Shown: positions 31,565 through 44,407 of the stretch, one piece after another
Numbering within the stretch: the stretch's first letter is position 1
How the letters are laid out: each line of letters starts with the position of its first letter
The notes under the pieces: generated by a model
Databases searched by the model: none
Told to the model about the DNA's origin: nothing
Seen by the model: the letters and a program-made list of their open reading frames with translations, nothing else
Source of the DNA: Omphiscola glabra
Lineage: Eukaryota; Mollusca; Gastropoda; Lymnaeidae
Direction: 5' to 3'
NCBI GenBank assembly: GCA_964017045.1
Contig: OZ024797.1
Coordinates: forward strand, 18,507,307 to 18,571,306
Length of the DNA stretch: 64,000 nt
Program-made: the position numbers and the translations under genes

Positions 31565-32290
31565 GCCCTGAATGGATTGGACATTACTGATTTTAAAAAT
31601 CCCGATATTTCAGTACGGACTATGAATGATATTGCTACCAAGCTAGGCCTAGATCCATAAATTCATATAGAACCTTTAGTGCTGTCTAAGCTTATTGATA
31701 GAGTTTATAGTAGGAAAAATGAAATTGTGGTCTGACCCCAAAGGTCATTCCTGCTATGTAGCATTTGCACTCCAAATTATGAAGACTCTCGGGCTTAATT
31801 TGTGATATGATAGACGAACAAAAGGGAATACAGATCTTATGTAGATGATAATGTTAGGACGGGCCAAGGGACGAACAAAAGGTAATACAGATCTTATTTA
31901 GATGATAATGTTTGGATGGGCCAAAGGACGAACAAAAGGTAATACATATCTTATTTAGATGATAATGTTTGGACAGGCCAAGGGACGAACAGAAGGAAAT
32001 ACAGATCTTATTTAGATGATAATGTTTGGATGGGCCAAAGGACGAACAAAGGGGAATACATATCTTATTTAGATGATAATGTTAGGACGGGCCAAAGGAC
32101 GAACAAAAGGTAATACATATCTTATTTAGATGATAATGTTAGGACGGGCCAAAGGACGCGCGAACAAAAGGGAATACAGATCCTATTTAGATGATAATGC
32201 TTGGACGGGCCCCTTATCCGGTTTTTGACAGACTGAGAATAATATACAAACAAACAAACCAAATTTTAATTATTAAATATACATACTAGT
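31565..32290 (+). mobile_element. Dispersed repeat, copy 1, carrying an internal minisatellite
   Basis: 31590-31750 matches 37230-37390 (CCGATATTTC, GTACGGAC, ATTGCTACCA, TAGGCCTA, GTGTTGTCTAAGC-type blocks). After an array (about 31815-32205) the tail ACAAACAAACAAACCAAATT resembles the tail of the copy at 37670-37690. The array units are about 57 bp and contain GACGAACAAAAGGTAATACA and TTATTTAGATGATAATGTT, about 7 copies. Confidence 0.65.
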
Positions 32291-32387
32291 CTTGTCCCAG
32301 ACTACATTTATAAATGTGGCAACTTGAAAACAATTGATGTTTGAAAAAAAGATAGAGCATTGCCACGCCTGAGAGAAAAAAAAGAAA

Positions 32388-32524
<137 letters not shown>

Positions 32525-33005
32525 AGAGAGAGTGAGAGAGAGAGAGTCTCGTCTCTATGTCGGATTGCCAACCGACTGACAGGGTGACAGTATGAATTCT
32601 GGTAGACAACAGAAAGCCCCAATCACTTTCGGACGAAACCGAAAATAAACCGAAAGTTAATTTTTCTGTTTCGACCGATACCGAAACTACCCCAAAAGTG
32701 ATCAAAGGGCAACTTTCGGCGCCGAAATTAAAACCGCAATTCGATTGGTCTCTCCCTCCTTAAAAGAAACACTGGGCCTGAGACAAAGCTTTAGTATCAT
32801 CTGGCGTTAAGAAAGTCAAAAAACAAAAAAAAAGTAAGAATTCAAACATGGCGCACAACTCGACTTAAAGAAAAGGTCTAATCAATTTTATTGAAGTAAA
32901 ATCTCCAAAATACATTATCATTTCCAAAAAAAAAAAAAAAAAACGTTAACATACCCAAATTGTTAAAATTCAATTTTGTTAAAACGCTAAAATTACACAA
33001 ACATG
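32525..33005. other. Intergenic DNA
   Basis: Contains CGAAACCGAAAATAAACCG-type short repeats near 32632-32700 and an A run (32927-32943). No gene was recognised. Confidence 0.4.
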
Positions 33006-33019
33006 TTTCATTCTCTAGG

Positions 33020-36000
33020 GCTGAGATTTACTCTCTTAGAGCCCTGGCTATTACTTTGGCGGCTTGCCCCATCTGTTGGACGTCACCGTAAATCAATTCT
33101 TCAAGGCAGGCCTCTGGGTTACGACCCTCGGCCCCCACACCTCCATCGGGGCAAGCGATCACCAAGTGGGCCACTGTCTCGTCGTCTTGGCCACAAAACC
33201 TGCAGCTGGGTTCCCTTCTGTCGTCCAGCCTATGGAGGTAACTGCGCGTCGCGCAATGGCCTGTCCTCATCTGGGAGATGAGACTCTGTTCTCCTCTCTT
33301 GAGTTTCCATCTTGGGTCGCTTTTGCTCGGTCTTGTCATTTTCCGGTACAGCTGTCGTCCGGTTTCTCCTGCGGCCCATCCGTTAAGCCACTTCTCTCGG
33401 AAGTGGTCTTTGAGCCAAGCGTTGACCCCCAGCTGCGGGACATTGGCTTGTTGGGTTGCGACTGGGCAGCGCCTTCTTTGGCTAGGAAGTCCACCCTGTC
33501 GTTCTGCGTCACCTCAACGTGCGAAGCGATGAACTGCAAGATTACTTTGCCGCCCTTTGCACTGATGCTACCTACTGTTTCCAGAATGGTGTCAACCATT
33601 GTGGTCTCCCTAGAGCCCCTTTCCACGTACTCAAGAGCGGAGCGTGAATCGGTGAAGACCACTACGTCGGGGAAGTTTTTCCTCTTTGCAAGGCGTTGGT
33701 GGGCCCTCTTAAGAGCAACCAGTATTACCTCGATGCGGAGACGCCGCATCGAGGCTAGTTCTTAGTTTTCCGCTGGGGCCAGATAGCTCCTCGGTTGGAG
33801 CTATCTCCTTTGGATACTGGATGAGGGCACCATAGCCACTTCTTTCTTCTGTTGGAAAGCATGAGCCGTCTGTGAAGACTTTGACCAGACTGTCCGGATA
33901 GGCGTCAATCGTTTTCTGCGCAGCCTCTGATAGTTCTAGTTGAGAGCTGGCGTTCTTAGCTTTGGTGGTCGTCATGTTGAGTCGAATTTCAGGTCGGGTT
34001 AGGCTTTCGTGAGGTAAAGCGACCTCAGTAGTCTTGCGTCAGCACCCCAATTTGTGCTTGCCAGTTTTTTCACCAGGCCTAACTTTTGTGACGTTTTCGC
34101 GCATAGTTCGTTCACATGGTTGTGAAGCTGGAGCTTCTGGTCCAGCTTTACTCCCAGATAAACTGAGTCCGATCCCATTCCAGCTTTTCCCCATTGATGT
34201 TCAATTCTACTCCAACCTGTAGCACTTTTCTTCCGTTAGTAAACAGTGAGTAAACCGTCTTGTCTGTATTCACGACCATTTTCCACTTACCCGCGTAAGC
34301 TTCAATTTTGTCTAGGTCTCGCTGCAGCCGGATCTGCAGTGTTTTGACATCCTTACCCGAGCTCCAGATCGCCAAATCGTCCGCGAACATCGCGTTCTCG
34401 GACTCTAATTCCTCTTGCAAGTCGTACACATAGGCGAGGAAAAGTGTGCAGCTGAGGGTTGACCCCTGCGGGAGTCCGTCCTCTAGGACAAGCTGATCAG
34501 AAACACTGTTGCCAACCCGCATGGCAATCGTTCTATTCCTCAGGAATTCCTCTACCCAATTGGACATGTTCCCAGATATTCACAACTTCTGGAACTTATG
34601 CATAAGGCCCGTGCGCCATACTCGGTCGTACGCTTGTTTGAGGTCAAAGAACACGGCAACCGTGTGATTCTTCATCTGGAGCTGGTTAGTCATTGACTGG
34701 ACAAGACGGATCACTTGGTCCATAGGTTGGCGGCCTTTTCGGAACCCACCTAGCGTCGGTGGGAGGCACTTGTTTTTCTCTAGAAACCAGTAGAGTCTTC
34801 CATTTACCATTCGTTCTGCTACCTTCCCAACACACGATGTGAGGGATATGTGTCGAAAGCTGCTAGGTAAATAGCCTGGTTTCACATTTTTGGGAATTGG
34901 GACGACTATGCCTTTTCCCACACTTTCGGCATCCCGCCTGTAGTCCAGGTCCTGTTAATGAGGGCCAGCAAAATTTCGTTCACTCTTTTGCCCAGATGGG
35001 TCAACATCTCGTTATGGGCCTTGTCAGGGCCTGGTGATTTTGCCGGTCGGCACTTTCCTAACGCTGTCCGCAATTCTTCCATCGTGAAGAGGGACGTGAA
35101 AATCTCTTGGTGGGGCCCAGTACGCTGGGCTCGAGCTCCCTTTTTCCTAAGCTTCCGGATCATGTGGTGTTGTTCCGGCTCTCTGGTTTTCCTATTCACT
35201 TCAGCGAAGTGCCTATTGAGCGTCCTTGCTCTCTTGGCGTCGCTCGCCTCGACACCTTTCTCGGTCTGTAGCGGCTACATGGGGGTTCCTCTTTGACCCC
35301 ATACCAGAGAGATTTCCCAACAGATTCCACACTTTCCTTCCGTCTTGGAGGTCGAGTTTTTCACATGCACTAACCCATTTCGATTTCTTGGCCTTCTGGA
35401 CAGTTACTCGGACTTCGGCCGTTAGTCGGTTGTAGCGTGTACGAGCAGCAGGCGTCTTCCGTTTCGCGGCTTGTTTCCGAGCTTTAGCTCTTTGTTTTAC
35501 CAACTCGTTCAGGTCCCTGTTCCAGTAGGGCCTGAACTTTTTTTTCCCGTTCGTCCTGGGGATCGTTGTTCGGGCGACCCCCAGAATGGTGCCATTAAAC
35601 TTCTCGAAGGCAGCATCGATGCCTTTGTTGTCGACATCAAGCAGGCTGAGCTTGGCCTCGGTCTGCTTTACGTACTCATCCCAATTGGCTTTCCGGAATA
35701 GCCAGTGTCGCTTTTCGCATCGTGCCTAGAGCAATCTTAAGGAGGATGGGAAGATGGTCACTCCCAATTTCTTTTAGTACCTCTAGAGTCTAGACTCTGA
35801 CTTGCCGCGAGGTCCGCTGAGATAAGTGTCAGGTCAGGTCTGGACTCCGTGCTGTGTCCTGTATGGTGCAGAGTGGGCGCACTCTCTCCGTCTTGCAACC
35901 TTATAAGATTGGTCTCAAGGCAGACCTCTTCTACATGCTTGCCTGACGCGTTCCGCTCTGGATAGCCCCACATGGGCGATTGGGCGTTAAAATCTCCCGC

Positions 36001-36828
36001 TATGATCGTCTTGGTAAAGACTGACTCCCCCCGGATGGGGAGTGTGATAGGGTTGCGAGGAGTGTTGTAAACATTCGTCATGGCGAATGTTTTGCCCAAT
36101 TTAGTCACTCTCACGTTGAGAGTGTCAGTGTTCGAGTAATTCTTAACTTCTACGACATCCACAGCAAGGTCGTTTCTCACCGCTGTCGTGATACCACGGC
36201 ATCTACCGCACTTGCAATTGTATAGCGAGTAACCAGTGATGTGAAACGGCTTACCATGCAGTAAGGTTTCTTGGAACAGAGCCACGTCCACGTCCCGATC
36301 GTGGAGCAGTTTAGTTACTTCGTGGGATTTTTGCCGGATACCACACACGTTTACCTGTAACACTACAAGGTTTTTTTCAAGGTGGACCTTTACACCTGTA
36401 CGATCGTGAGCAGTAGCTTTTTGGCCATGAGCAGGCCTGTCACTCGTCACCTGCTCAAGGGGGGGACCGCTTCCCCATGCAGTCTTCCACGGGGAGGGGA
36501 TGCTGACCAGGCACCGTAAAGTAACCCTACTCCGTACCGCCCTGCCTCCCGACAGCGGTGGCGGAGGGTTTATAAAGGTCGACCCGACATGCTTTAAATA
36601 TTCGGTTGTAATAACCATGAGATTGTGGTTTGGGCAAATTTCTTCCTTTCCTAGAGGGTGGCTTTGCGTCACCACCCACCTTGCCCAAGGAATCATTCGG
36701 ACATGGGACGTGACCAGTGGGGTCGAGTTTTTTTGGCCTCGAGTGGTCAGGTCCACCGTACTAGTCCAGCGCGCCACGCAGAGGCAAAACTCTTGCACCA
36801 GACACAGACATGTTACAATCTTGAACAT
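33020..36828 (-). pseudogene. Degenerate non-LTR retrotransposon with endonuclease, RT, RNase H and zinc knuckle
   Basis: Read on the minus strand from right to left, the parts come in standard LINE order. The apurinic-type endonuclease (about 36380-35758) has QVNVCGIRQKSHE, DVALFQETLL and IIAGDFNAQSPMWGY. A basic linker covers 35700-35213. The reverse transcriptase (35199-34148) has AKSPGPDKAHNEML, FFDLKQAYDRVW, GLPQGSTLS and the catalytic FADD box. RNase H (33975-33336) has VKVFTDGSCF and FTDSRSALEYV. The C-terminal knuckle is CRFCGQDDETVAHLVIACP (about 33230-33150). APE endonuclease plus RNase H fits the I/Jockey-related clades. Frameshifts near 35765, 34915, 34150 and 33740 and an in-frame stop after KFQKL (34580) show it is inactive. 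Its own 3' tail was not clearly delimited. Confidence 0.88.
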
Positions 36829-37005
36829 ATGTTATTATTTCAAAATATGTATGATCTTATTAAAAAAATAATAGCTGAAATATATCAACTGTTCCCATTA
36901 CATGAACATATCAAATATACGATGAAACAAATCTTCCTAATCTGTTAAAACTCTGTGTTAAAATCTCCCAATTATGATAACTGGAAATCAAACATATATA
37001 TATAT

Positions 37006-37720
37006 ACTAGCCGATATACCCGGCGTGGCCCGGGATTGCATTAGGACCCCGATCCCGGTGGCCTACAGATCCCGTTAGGATACTGTTCTCTGTAGGATTT
37101 CGTTCCATCTAGGGACCCTTCTTTCTAATGTTATCCCATTTCCCGATAAAAATTGATTGATAAATTCCATAGATACAGCATTTTAAGAATGTTGAACTTT
37201 CTGGAAAATTCCAGATTGGATATTCTTAGTTTTACATCCACCGATATTTCTGTACGGACAGTGAAGTGTATTGCTACCACCCTAGGCCTATATCCATCAA
37301 TTGACATAGAAACTATAGTGTTGTCTAAGCCTATCGATACTTATATAGCTCATATAAGGAAAAATGAAATGGGGCCCCCGGCCCCAGAGGGATGGATATT
37401 ATGAGTTCAGTACCCTTCGGTATTTGAGTATGGATAATCAAGTGTACGTGTACTAAGTTTGATCGATATCCATCCATTCACTTAGGAGTATTAGTTTGTA
37501 ATTTATTTATATAGCTCATAAAGAAAAAAACTAATTCGGGGCCCCCGGCCCCAAACAGAATGTCATAAAAAGTTCTCAACCCCTTAAGAGTTCCTTCTGG
37601 ATAATGATGGATACATGTGCCAAGTTTGGTCAAGATCCATCAATCCGTGTAAAAGCCTTTGTTGAACAGACAAACAAACAAACAAATTTTCACTTTTATA
37701 TATGTATCTGATATATATAT
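37006..37720 (+). mobile_element. Dispersed repeat, copy 2 (TATACCCGGCGTGGCCCGGG type)
   Basis: Starts ACTAGCCGATATACCCGGCG inside a TA repeat and ends with ACAGACAAACAAACAAACAA followed by TTTATATATGTAT. Similar start and tail motifs are common in arthropod and mollusc repeats. The body shows two related sub-blocks (AAAAATGAAATGGGGCCCCC near 37362 and GGGGCCCCCGGCCCCAAA near 37538). No coding potential; class not assigned. Confidence 0.6.
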
Positions 37721-38094
37721 TTACTGTACTATAATATTTTACCGGACATTCGCAAGTCATAGTCCACGACTGACATTAGTATGAGTCATTCATCTCCACA
37801 TGATGTTTATATATTTTTTTAATCTCGTCATCACTTTCGTACATCATCCATATTTTAAAGCTTTTATATTCTCTTCTTTATCCTCTAAATTTCTTATACA
37901 GCTATTCCCCCTTTCATCACTCCAACACTTTTCACTACAAGTGCTATCTCTCAAGTGACACAAGAACGTATTATTTTCCCTCGTTCTCTCAAATATTTTT
38001 TCTCCCAACACACTCTCTACCGTTTCTCTTCTGTCACTCAATTATATAAGTTTTCTCTCTATCATTCTCTCTTAGTCGTTCTGTTTGAGAACTT
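37721..38094. other. AT-rich intergenic DNA
   Basis: No feature was recognised. Confidence 0.4.
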
Positions 38095-38545
38095 TTCTTT
38101 CTGTATGTCTCTCTCGGTCATTCTTGAACCATTCTCTCTGTTATCCTTCTCTCTGTTATCCTTCTGCCTGTTATCATTCTCTCTGTTATCCTTTCCCTTT
38201 TATCCTTCTGTCAGTTATCATTCTCTCTGTTATCCTTCTCCCTGTTATCCTTCTCCCTATTATCATTCTCTCTGTTATCCTTCTCCCTGTTATCCTTCTC
38301 CCTGTTATAATTCTCTGTTATCTTTATCTCCAACACACCTCGCTCACTCATCCATTTTTCCCTCCACCCCATCTCTTACTTCACTCCATCTCTTACTCCA
38401 CCCCATCTCTTACTCCACACCATCTCTAACTTAACCCCATCTCTTACTCCATCACATCTCTTACTCCTACCCCATCTCTTACTCCACCCATCTCTTACTC
38501 CACCCCATCTCTTACTCCACTCCATCTCTTACTCCACCCCAACTC
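38095..38545 (+). repeat. Two pyrimidine-rich arrays
   Basis: 38130-38320 has TTATCCTTCTCCCTG and TTATCATTCTCTCTG units of 15 bp. 38366-38540 has CATCTCTTACTCCACCC units of about 17 bp. Confidence 0.93.
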
Positions 38546-39394
38546 TAACCCCCTCCCCCCCCCCCAATTTCTTACCAGTGTCATCTTTCACTTTGTGTGC
38601 CTTTATATCATCCACGATCCCATTTCTCTGGCACCACCCACACGTGGCTCTCAGGTCTCCCTCCATACTCTCACTTTTCTGCACCCTATTCACCCCGCCG
38701 GCCGCCCACCATGTAAACACCCTCCCATAACAGCCGGCGTGTGTCCATCTACATGTCGTTATCTAATCCCGGCCGGGGTGTTGCCGGTCTTTGAAAGGCC
38801 GTGGTGGCCGATGTGTCGGCCACGTCTCTGACATCGGACACCGGGCCAAACCGCGGCCCGCACCGGTGTCTCGGGGGATGACAGTCAAACGGCACGTGCT
38901 CTTAACTACCGGCAAATGCGCGCTACTCCCTTCCGACCGGAGAATTCGATCCGCCGGATTTCAGGTGTCCACGGAAATAACCGGCTTGTCAAGGCTTCCA
39001 AGTACCGGCGAGTGGACTGAGAGGTCGGTAAGTAGCCAGGCTGGGATGTTCTGATGGAAGCTTCCAGAATTTGATACGTTGTCAAAATTAATGTCGTACG
39101 GCTAATGACAAGGAACGTAACCATTAGTGGGCTGATGGATCAAACAGGCGCCATTGTTTCTTGCTTGAGTCTATTCGGACTGGGGTAAGGAGGGTGTAGA
39201 TAGATCGGAAAACGTGGCTTGTGTCTTTATAACGGTAAGGCAATAAGGGACCAAATGGAATTAGATGGACCACGTGAAATCATAGGGTCCACATGGAAAT
39301 ACATGTAGCACGAGGAATCACAGAGACAACATGGAAATACATGAACCACATAAAATCACAGGGACTCCATTGCATAACGGGAACACTATGGTAT
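38546..39394. other. GC-rich intergenic segment
   Basis: 38690-39050 is GC- and CpG-rich with short inverted GGCCGG/CCGGCC motifs. Open frames here show no recognisable domain. It may be regulatory or an unrecognised element. Confidence 0.3.
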
Positions 39395-39562
39395 AACAGG
39401 AACATCTTACCACAGTGACCACATAGTATAACAGGAACATCATACCACAGTGACCACATAGTATAACAGGAACATCATACCACAGTGACCACATAGTATA
39501 ACAGGAACATCATACCACAGTGACCACATAGTATAACAGGAACATCATACCACAGTGACCAC
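39395..39562 (+). repeat. 36-bp array, about 4 units
   Basis: Units contain AGTATAACAGGAACATCATA and CCACAGTGACCACAT, nearly identical. Confidence 0.96.
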
Positions 39563-39735
39563 GAAATGTACAAAGCCCGCACAGTCAATTTAAGGTGTTT
39601 TTTTTTTTTAAAAGTTGTGTTTCTCAGATATTAAGACCTTCTCGGCTTCATGCACGTATTCATCTGACGCCGGGGAATCTCTCAGACCTTTTCACCCCGA
39701 TCAGGTCAGATGGTCAGATAGGACAGCTAGCTCTT

Positions 39736-39900
39736 GAACAAAGGTAAATTGAACAAAGGTAAATTGAACAAAGGTAAATTGAACAAAGGTAAATTGAACA
39801 AAGGTAAATTGAACAAAGGTAAATTGAACAAAGATAAATTGAACAAAGGTAAATTGAACAAAGGTAAATTGAACAAAGGTAAATTGAACAAAGGTAAATT
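39736..39900 (+). repeat. 15-bp array, 11 units
   Basis: Units TTGAACAAAGGTAAA with one AAGATAAA variant. Confidence 0.98.
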
Positions 39901-39905
39901 GTTTA

Positions 39906-41030
39906 AGTTATGAGCTTCAAAATCCTACCTTACAAGAATAGGACAGTACCGATTACCAATATTTTCCCACTTTGTAAAGTCGACAAAACGAAAAAAAGAA
40001 GAGGCACAGACTATTATTTTAGCTGTTTATGGTGGAAAAAACATCTCGCAGGCCCCCATTTAATAAAATAACACGCCTAAGCCCTGTCCGCGGTGCTAGG
40101 TGGGGCGCGGGGCTAATACATCGAAATGGCCGAATGAAAGAAAAGCAGACGAGGAGGAAGCGCGCCATTATGTAAGCCCCACAGCATAAAAGACGCGGGG
40201 ATATCAGAGCTGTGAGCCATGGCGCCAAGCACTGTTGATACAGCATTGTTGGGGCCGCACCACCTCAGACGGGGGCCGCACCACCCCGGAGCTCCGATAT
40301 TAAATGCGCCACTCATTACTTGCCATTCATTTTAATTACCTGTAAACTACACGACGGTGATGTTTTAAAGCGATTACGACGCGCTTGGCTTGCCTCCCTT
40401 TTTGACCAAAAAAAAAAGACACAAAAAAAACGAACATAATTTTTATTTAAGTTCTGAAACGTTTCAATGGTCGTAGAAAAAAAATGGTAGAAATATTTTT
40501 CTTGAAAAAAAAGGAGCTCTTACGAAAGCAAAAACAAAACACTACTTCTTTTGGAGTTGAATGGAGTTTCTGTTTTCTGAGCCATTTCTTCTTAAGAGGC
40601 TTCCCCCCCCCCCCCCACACCAACTTGCCTTTGACCCTCCCCCCAACCCTAAAATTACCCTCGTTTTGTTGTCATTTGCGATGTTGAATTACGACATGAG
40701 TCGTCTTTGGGGCTTAAGTGAGGGTGGGGGAAACCCCCGGCCCTCTTCTATTATTAAAAACAAGAGCTTATTTTTTAAAACATGTTTTTTAACCTTTTTT
40801 TTTAAAAAAAATATTCAACTTGAACAACAAATATCATTTTTTGGAATTCTTAATATTCTGGGATTTTTTGGTAAGGATCTGAACTCCGCTTGGCAGCCTC
40901 TTTCTGAATACGATGTAAAGATTATCGGGAATTTCCCAAAACGAAAAAAAAACCGAGAGGGGGGGCATGCAACAGGATATCTTTGTGGATATGTTGTGAA
41001 ACAAGATGAGACATATGAACAACTATCAAA
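39906..41030. other. Upstream flank of the SIX gene region, non-repetitive
   Basis: 40020-40390 is GC-richer unique DNA with CATTTTAATTACCTGTAAAC and several ATTA/TAAT motifs. It may be conserved non-coding DNA but no coding signal was found. 40580-40980 holds C, T and A runs. Confidence 0.3.
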
Positions 41031-41034
41031 CAAA

Positions 41035-41440
41035 ATGAGAGATATGAACAACTATCAAACAAAATGATAAATATGAAAAAACTATCAAACAGGATAAGTT
41101 GTTAAGTTAAGACATATGAAGAACTATCAAACAAGATTATACATATGAACAACTATCAAAGAAAATGATACATATAACAACTATCAAAGAAGATGAGACA
41201 TACGAACAAATATCAAATGTGATCAGGCATAAGAACAACTATTAAACATGATCAGACATCAGCCCATACACCTATCAAACATGCTTAGACACAAGAACAG
41301 CTATCAAACATGATAATACATAACGGAACAACTATCAGACATGGTCAGAACAACTATCAAATATAATGAGACATAGGAACAACTATCAAACAGGATTAGA
41401 CATAAGAACAGCTATCAAACATGGTCAGAAATAAGGACAG
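41035..41440 (+). repeat. Degenerate array of about 27-bp units
   Basis: Units of the form AACAACTATCAAACAAGATG plus AGACATATG diverge strongly along the array. Confidence 0.85.
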
Positions 41441-41699
41441 ACACATATCCAACGTGATCAGACAAATAGACAGACAAATAGACAATCTAGACAGTACAAG
41501 AATTCAGATAAGACACATACAGAGTTGTTAAAATGGCTTCTGCTTCTACTTCTGCAAGCAATGAAGACATGGTGGCTAAACAGGAAGTGAAAGAACGCAG
41601 CTTCGAGATTCTTTTTTAAACATGTTTAATTGTGGGAAGCAACAAGGTTAGTGATGAAAACAACAAGAACGGGCCTATATGGGAAACAATAGGACAACA
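41441..41699. other. Short unique segment
   Basis: No feature was recognised. Confidence 0.4.
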
Positions 41700-41985
41700 G
41701 AAATCCCTGGATGATGACATCAGCATGACTGTTCCCAGATAAACTGGATAATGACATCAGCATGACTGTCCCCAGATAAACTGGATTATGATATTGTCAT
41801 AACCGTCCCCAGATAAACTGGATAATGACTTTGTCATGACTGTCCCCAGATAAACTGGATGATGACATTGTCATGACTGTCCCCAGATAAACTGGATGAT
41901 GACATTGCCATGACTGTCCCCTGATAAACTGGATGATGACATTGTCATTACTGTCCCCAGATTCTATGGGTTATGGCATTGTCGT
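41700..41985 (+). repeat. 35-36-bp array, about 8 units
   Basis: Units contain CCCAGATAAACTGGATGATG and ACATTGTCATGACTGT. Confidence 0.95.
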
Positions 41986-42209
41986 GCATGTACCCAAAAC
42001 GGATTAATTAAAAAAAAATGGGGTTAACGTTTGGAAAATGCCAGTTCTAATATGTTAACAACTGAAAAATGTTAAGATATAGTATAAGTTAAGTAGGCCT
42101 ACATTTCGACAAAACCACCTGTAGCGTTACTTTACGTCGCATAGTAGTGTAGGTAAGTCTCACTATAGTTGTACGTCATGACCAGTGTCTTGGGCACCGG
42201 TATTCTTCA

Positions 42210-42490
42210 CAGCATTAGTTGTAAGTGTAGCCTTATCATGTAACCCCAACATTGCATTAGTTGTAAGTGTAGCCTTATCATGTAACCCCAACATTGCATT
42301 AGTTGTAAGTGTAGCCTTATCATGTAACCCCAACATTGCATTAGTTGTAAGTGTAGCCTTATCACGTAAACCCAACATTGCATTAGTTGTAAGTGTAGCC
42401 TAATCATGTAACCCCAATATTACACTAATTGTATGTGAAGACTTATCATGTAACCCCAATATTACATTAAGTGTATGTGAAGACTTATCA
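42210..42490 (+). repeat. 42-bp array, about 6.5 units
   Basis: Units contain GCATTAGTTGTAAGTGTAGC and CTTATCATGTAACCCCAACATT split across the unit. The last two copies are diverged. Confidence 0.96.
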
Positions 42491-44407
42491 TGGCACTCTA
42501 ACATTGCACCTCCGGTGTAGGAACGCAAACATTATCCCGCTACACACCCCAATCGAATTTTGTTTAAAAAATCCCACACCACTCGCTATCCAAATATCCA
42601 TAAATCCACAGTCCTCACAGAAAATCCACAGCCGATCTATGCAGCTACAATGACAATGTTCATCAACTGTCATCTCCACACCGTCAGACATGAACATTTC
42701 ACCAAGCCGTCCAAGCTTACGGCGGGGGATCCTTGCATCCTTGCAGTGCTCATTTTTTTCTCTCAGAGTGTCCGAGTTCTGCATATGAGGATTGTTTGTC
42801 TGCCCCCCCCCCCATGCCCATGTCTGTGATAACTCTTGTCTGCCCTCGCATGTCTGTGATAACTACAAGTGGCAGGTAATTTTTGGTTTTGTTCCACTAC
42901 AGAGGGATTCACCGAGGAAATTTGTCACGTCATCTAAGCCCCCTTTTCAATTCACTGTTAACGACTGCTCTTCATCCTTCCGTTACTTCCCTAGAATACA
43001 ACTCACAACCCCCCCCCCCCCCTTTTTTTTTTTTGTTCAAACCTCACACAAAACAGCTCCTCGTTTCGGCAACTTCTGTGACATGGAGGAACGGTGTGGT
43101 CTGTTCAATCATGGACGCTGTCACGTTCCTGAGACTCCGCCCACCTCTTGAAGCACGAGACCAATCAGATCGTACGGAGGAACTGAACGGCCCACCGCGC
43201 AGATGTCAAACTACAACCGACTCAAAATCGGGAGGATACCTTTCTGCCAGCCCCACTCGTCTCTTGCAGATGGTGCCAACACTTGTCACAGTCCCCCCCC
43301 CCCCTTTTCCAAATTTTTTCAGGTGGGGGTGGGGGTGGGGCCGGGGGGAGGGGAGACGACAACGACGACACCAAGTCAGATACTCTCTACTCTCTTATTA
43401 TTTAAAGAGTCACCTTGTATGCTCCGCCGTGTTGAAATTCAGTGAGGTCGTCAGAGAGTAGAGAGTGTATCATATTCATGCGAGCTGCTCTGGATCTCCT
43501 GTGTAAATAATCTCAAATGTCGGCCTGTGAAACCGAACTTCTTCATCGCCTCGCCTATACCTCGGCGCTAGGAGTCGATCTGTAGACGGCCTGAGATCTG
43601 AGAAACGTAACAAAAGTAGCCGTGTGTCACTGCATGTCTACTGTACCTTCACCGGTGTGTTGTCAATTACGATAAGAGGGAGGGGAAACACACACACACA
43701 CACACACTTCTAAGAGTTTGGTTTTCTGATTTCTTGAAGCTTCGCGTGTACATGGTAAGAAGTATGTTGTAAATTAGTGACATTTTAGTCGTAGTCTCTA
43801 AGACTTATTCAAATTCAATAAAGTGGTAAGTGTAAGACTTCAGTTGTACTCTCTAATTAATTCAATGAAATAGTAAGATTTCAGTTGTACTCTCTAACTA
43901 ATTCAATGAAATAGTAAGACTTAAATCATAAGGATTCAGCTGTAGTCCCTAACTAATTTCATTATATGGCAAAAAATTCGGCTGTAGTCTCTAACTAATT
44001 TCATGATATACTGCCTTGTCGACAGTATCTAACAAGTTCAATGCAATTATTGTGTGACATGGTATAGTACGTTAGAAAGTGAGTGAGTAACTATAACAGC
44101 CGATAAACATGAAAAACTTACAACTGTCGGGTGTTGAGGTCAATAAAATACCATATATTTTATCATTTTGTGTAATTTCTTTACTACACAAATTATTATT
44201 TTATACAGAAATTCGTGCAAGTTTAAAATAAAGAATTTAAACACCGAAAAATCAAGTCATTAGCATACATTTTAAGGAGACAATTTAGTGAAATATTTAC
44301 AACAGTTTTATATCGTTTCTAGTTTGTCATGGTGTTGAGCTAAGACAGAGCTAAGTCAGAACCGTCTCAGCAAGACGTCAGACACTTAAGTCGGACGCCA
44401 TTTGCCG
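42491..44407. other. 5' flank of the SIX4/5 gene
   Basis: Mostly unique DNA with C/T runs (43009-43034, 43291-43303), a CA microsatellite (43688-43710) and a 30-45-bp degenerate repeat with CAGTTGTACTCTCTAACTAA near 43780-44010. It should include the promoter and 5' untranslated region. An in-frame TAA at 44387-44389 closes the SIX reading frame upstream. Confidence 0.4.

Noticed and set aside
33064..33765. Plus-strand open frame of 233 codons
   Set aside because: It lies opposite the RNase H and zinc-knuckle parts of the minus-strand LINE and has no domain of its own.
38791..39054. GC-rich open frame of 87 codons
   Set aside because: No recognisable domain, no splice context, and similar frames in other directions. 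Treated as unannotated GC-rich DNA.
44402..44407. Start of the SIX protein at 44402
   Set aside because: Position 44402 is TTG, not a normal eukaryotic start. The first ATG in frame after the upstream stop is at 44408.
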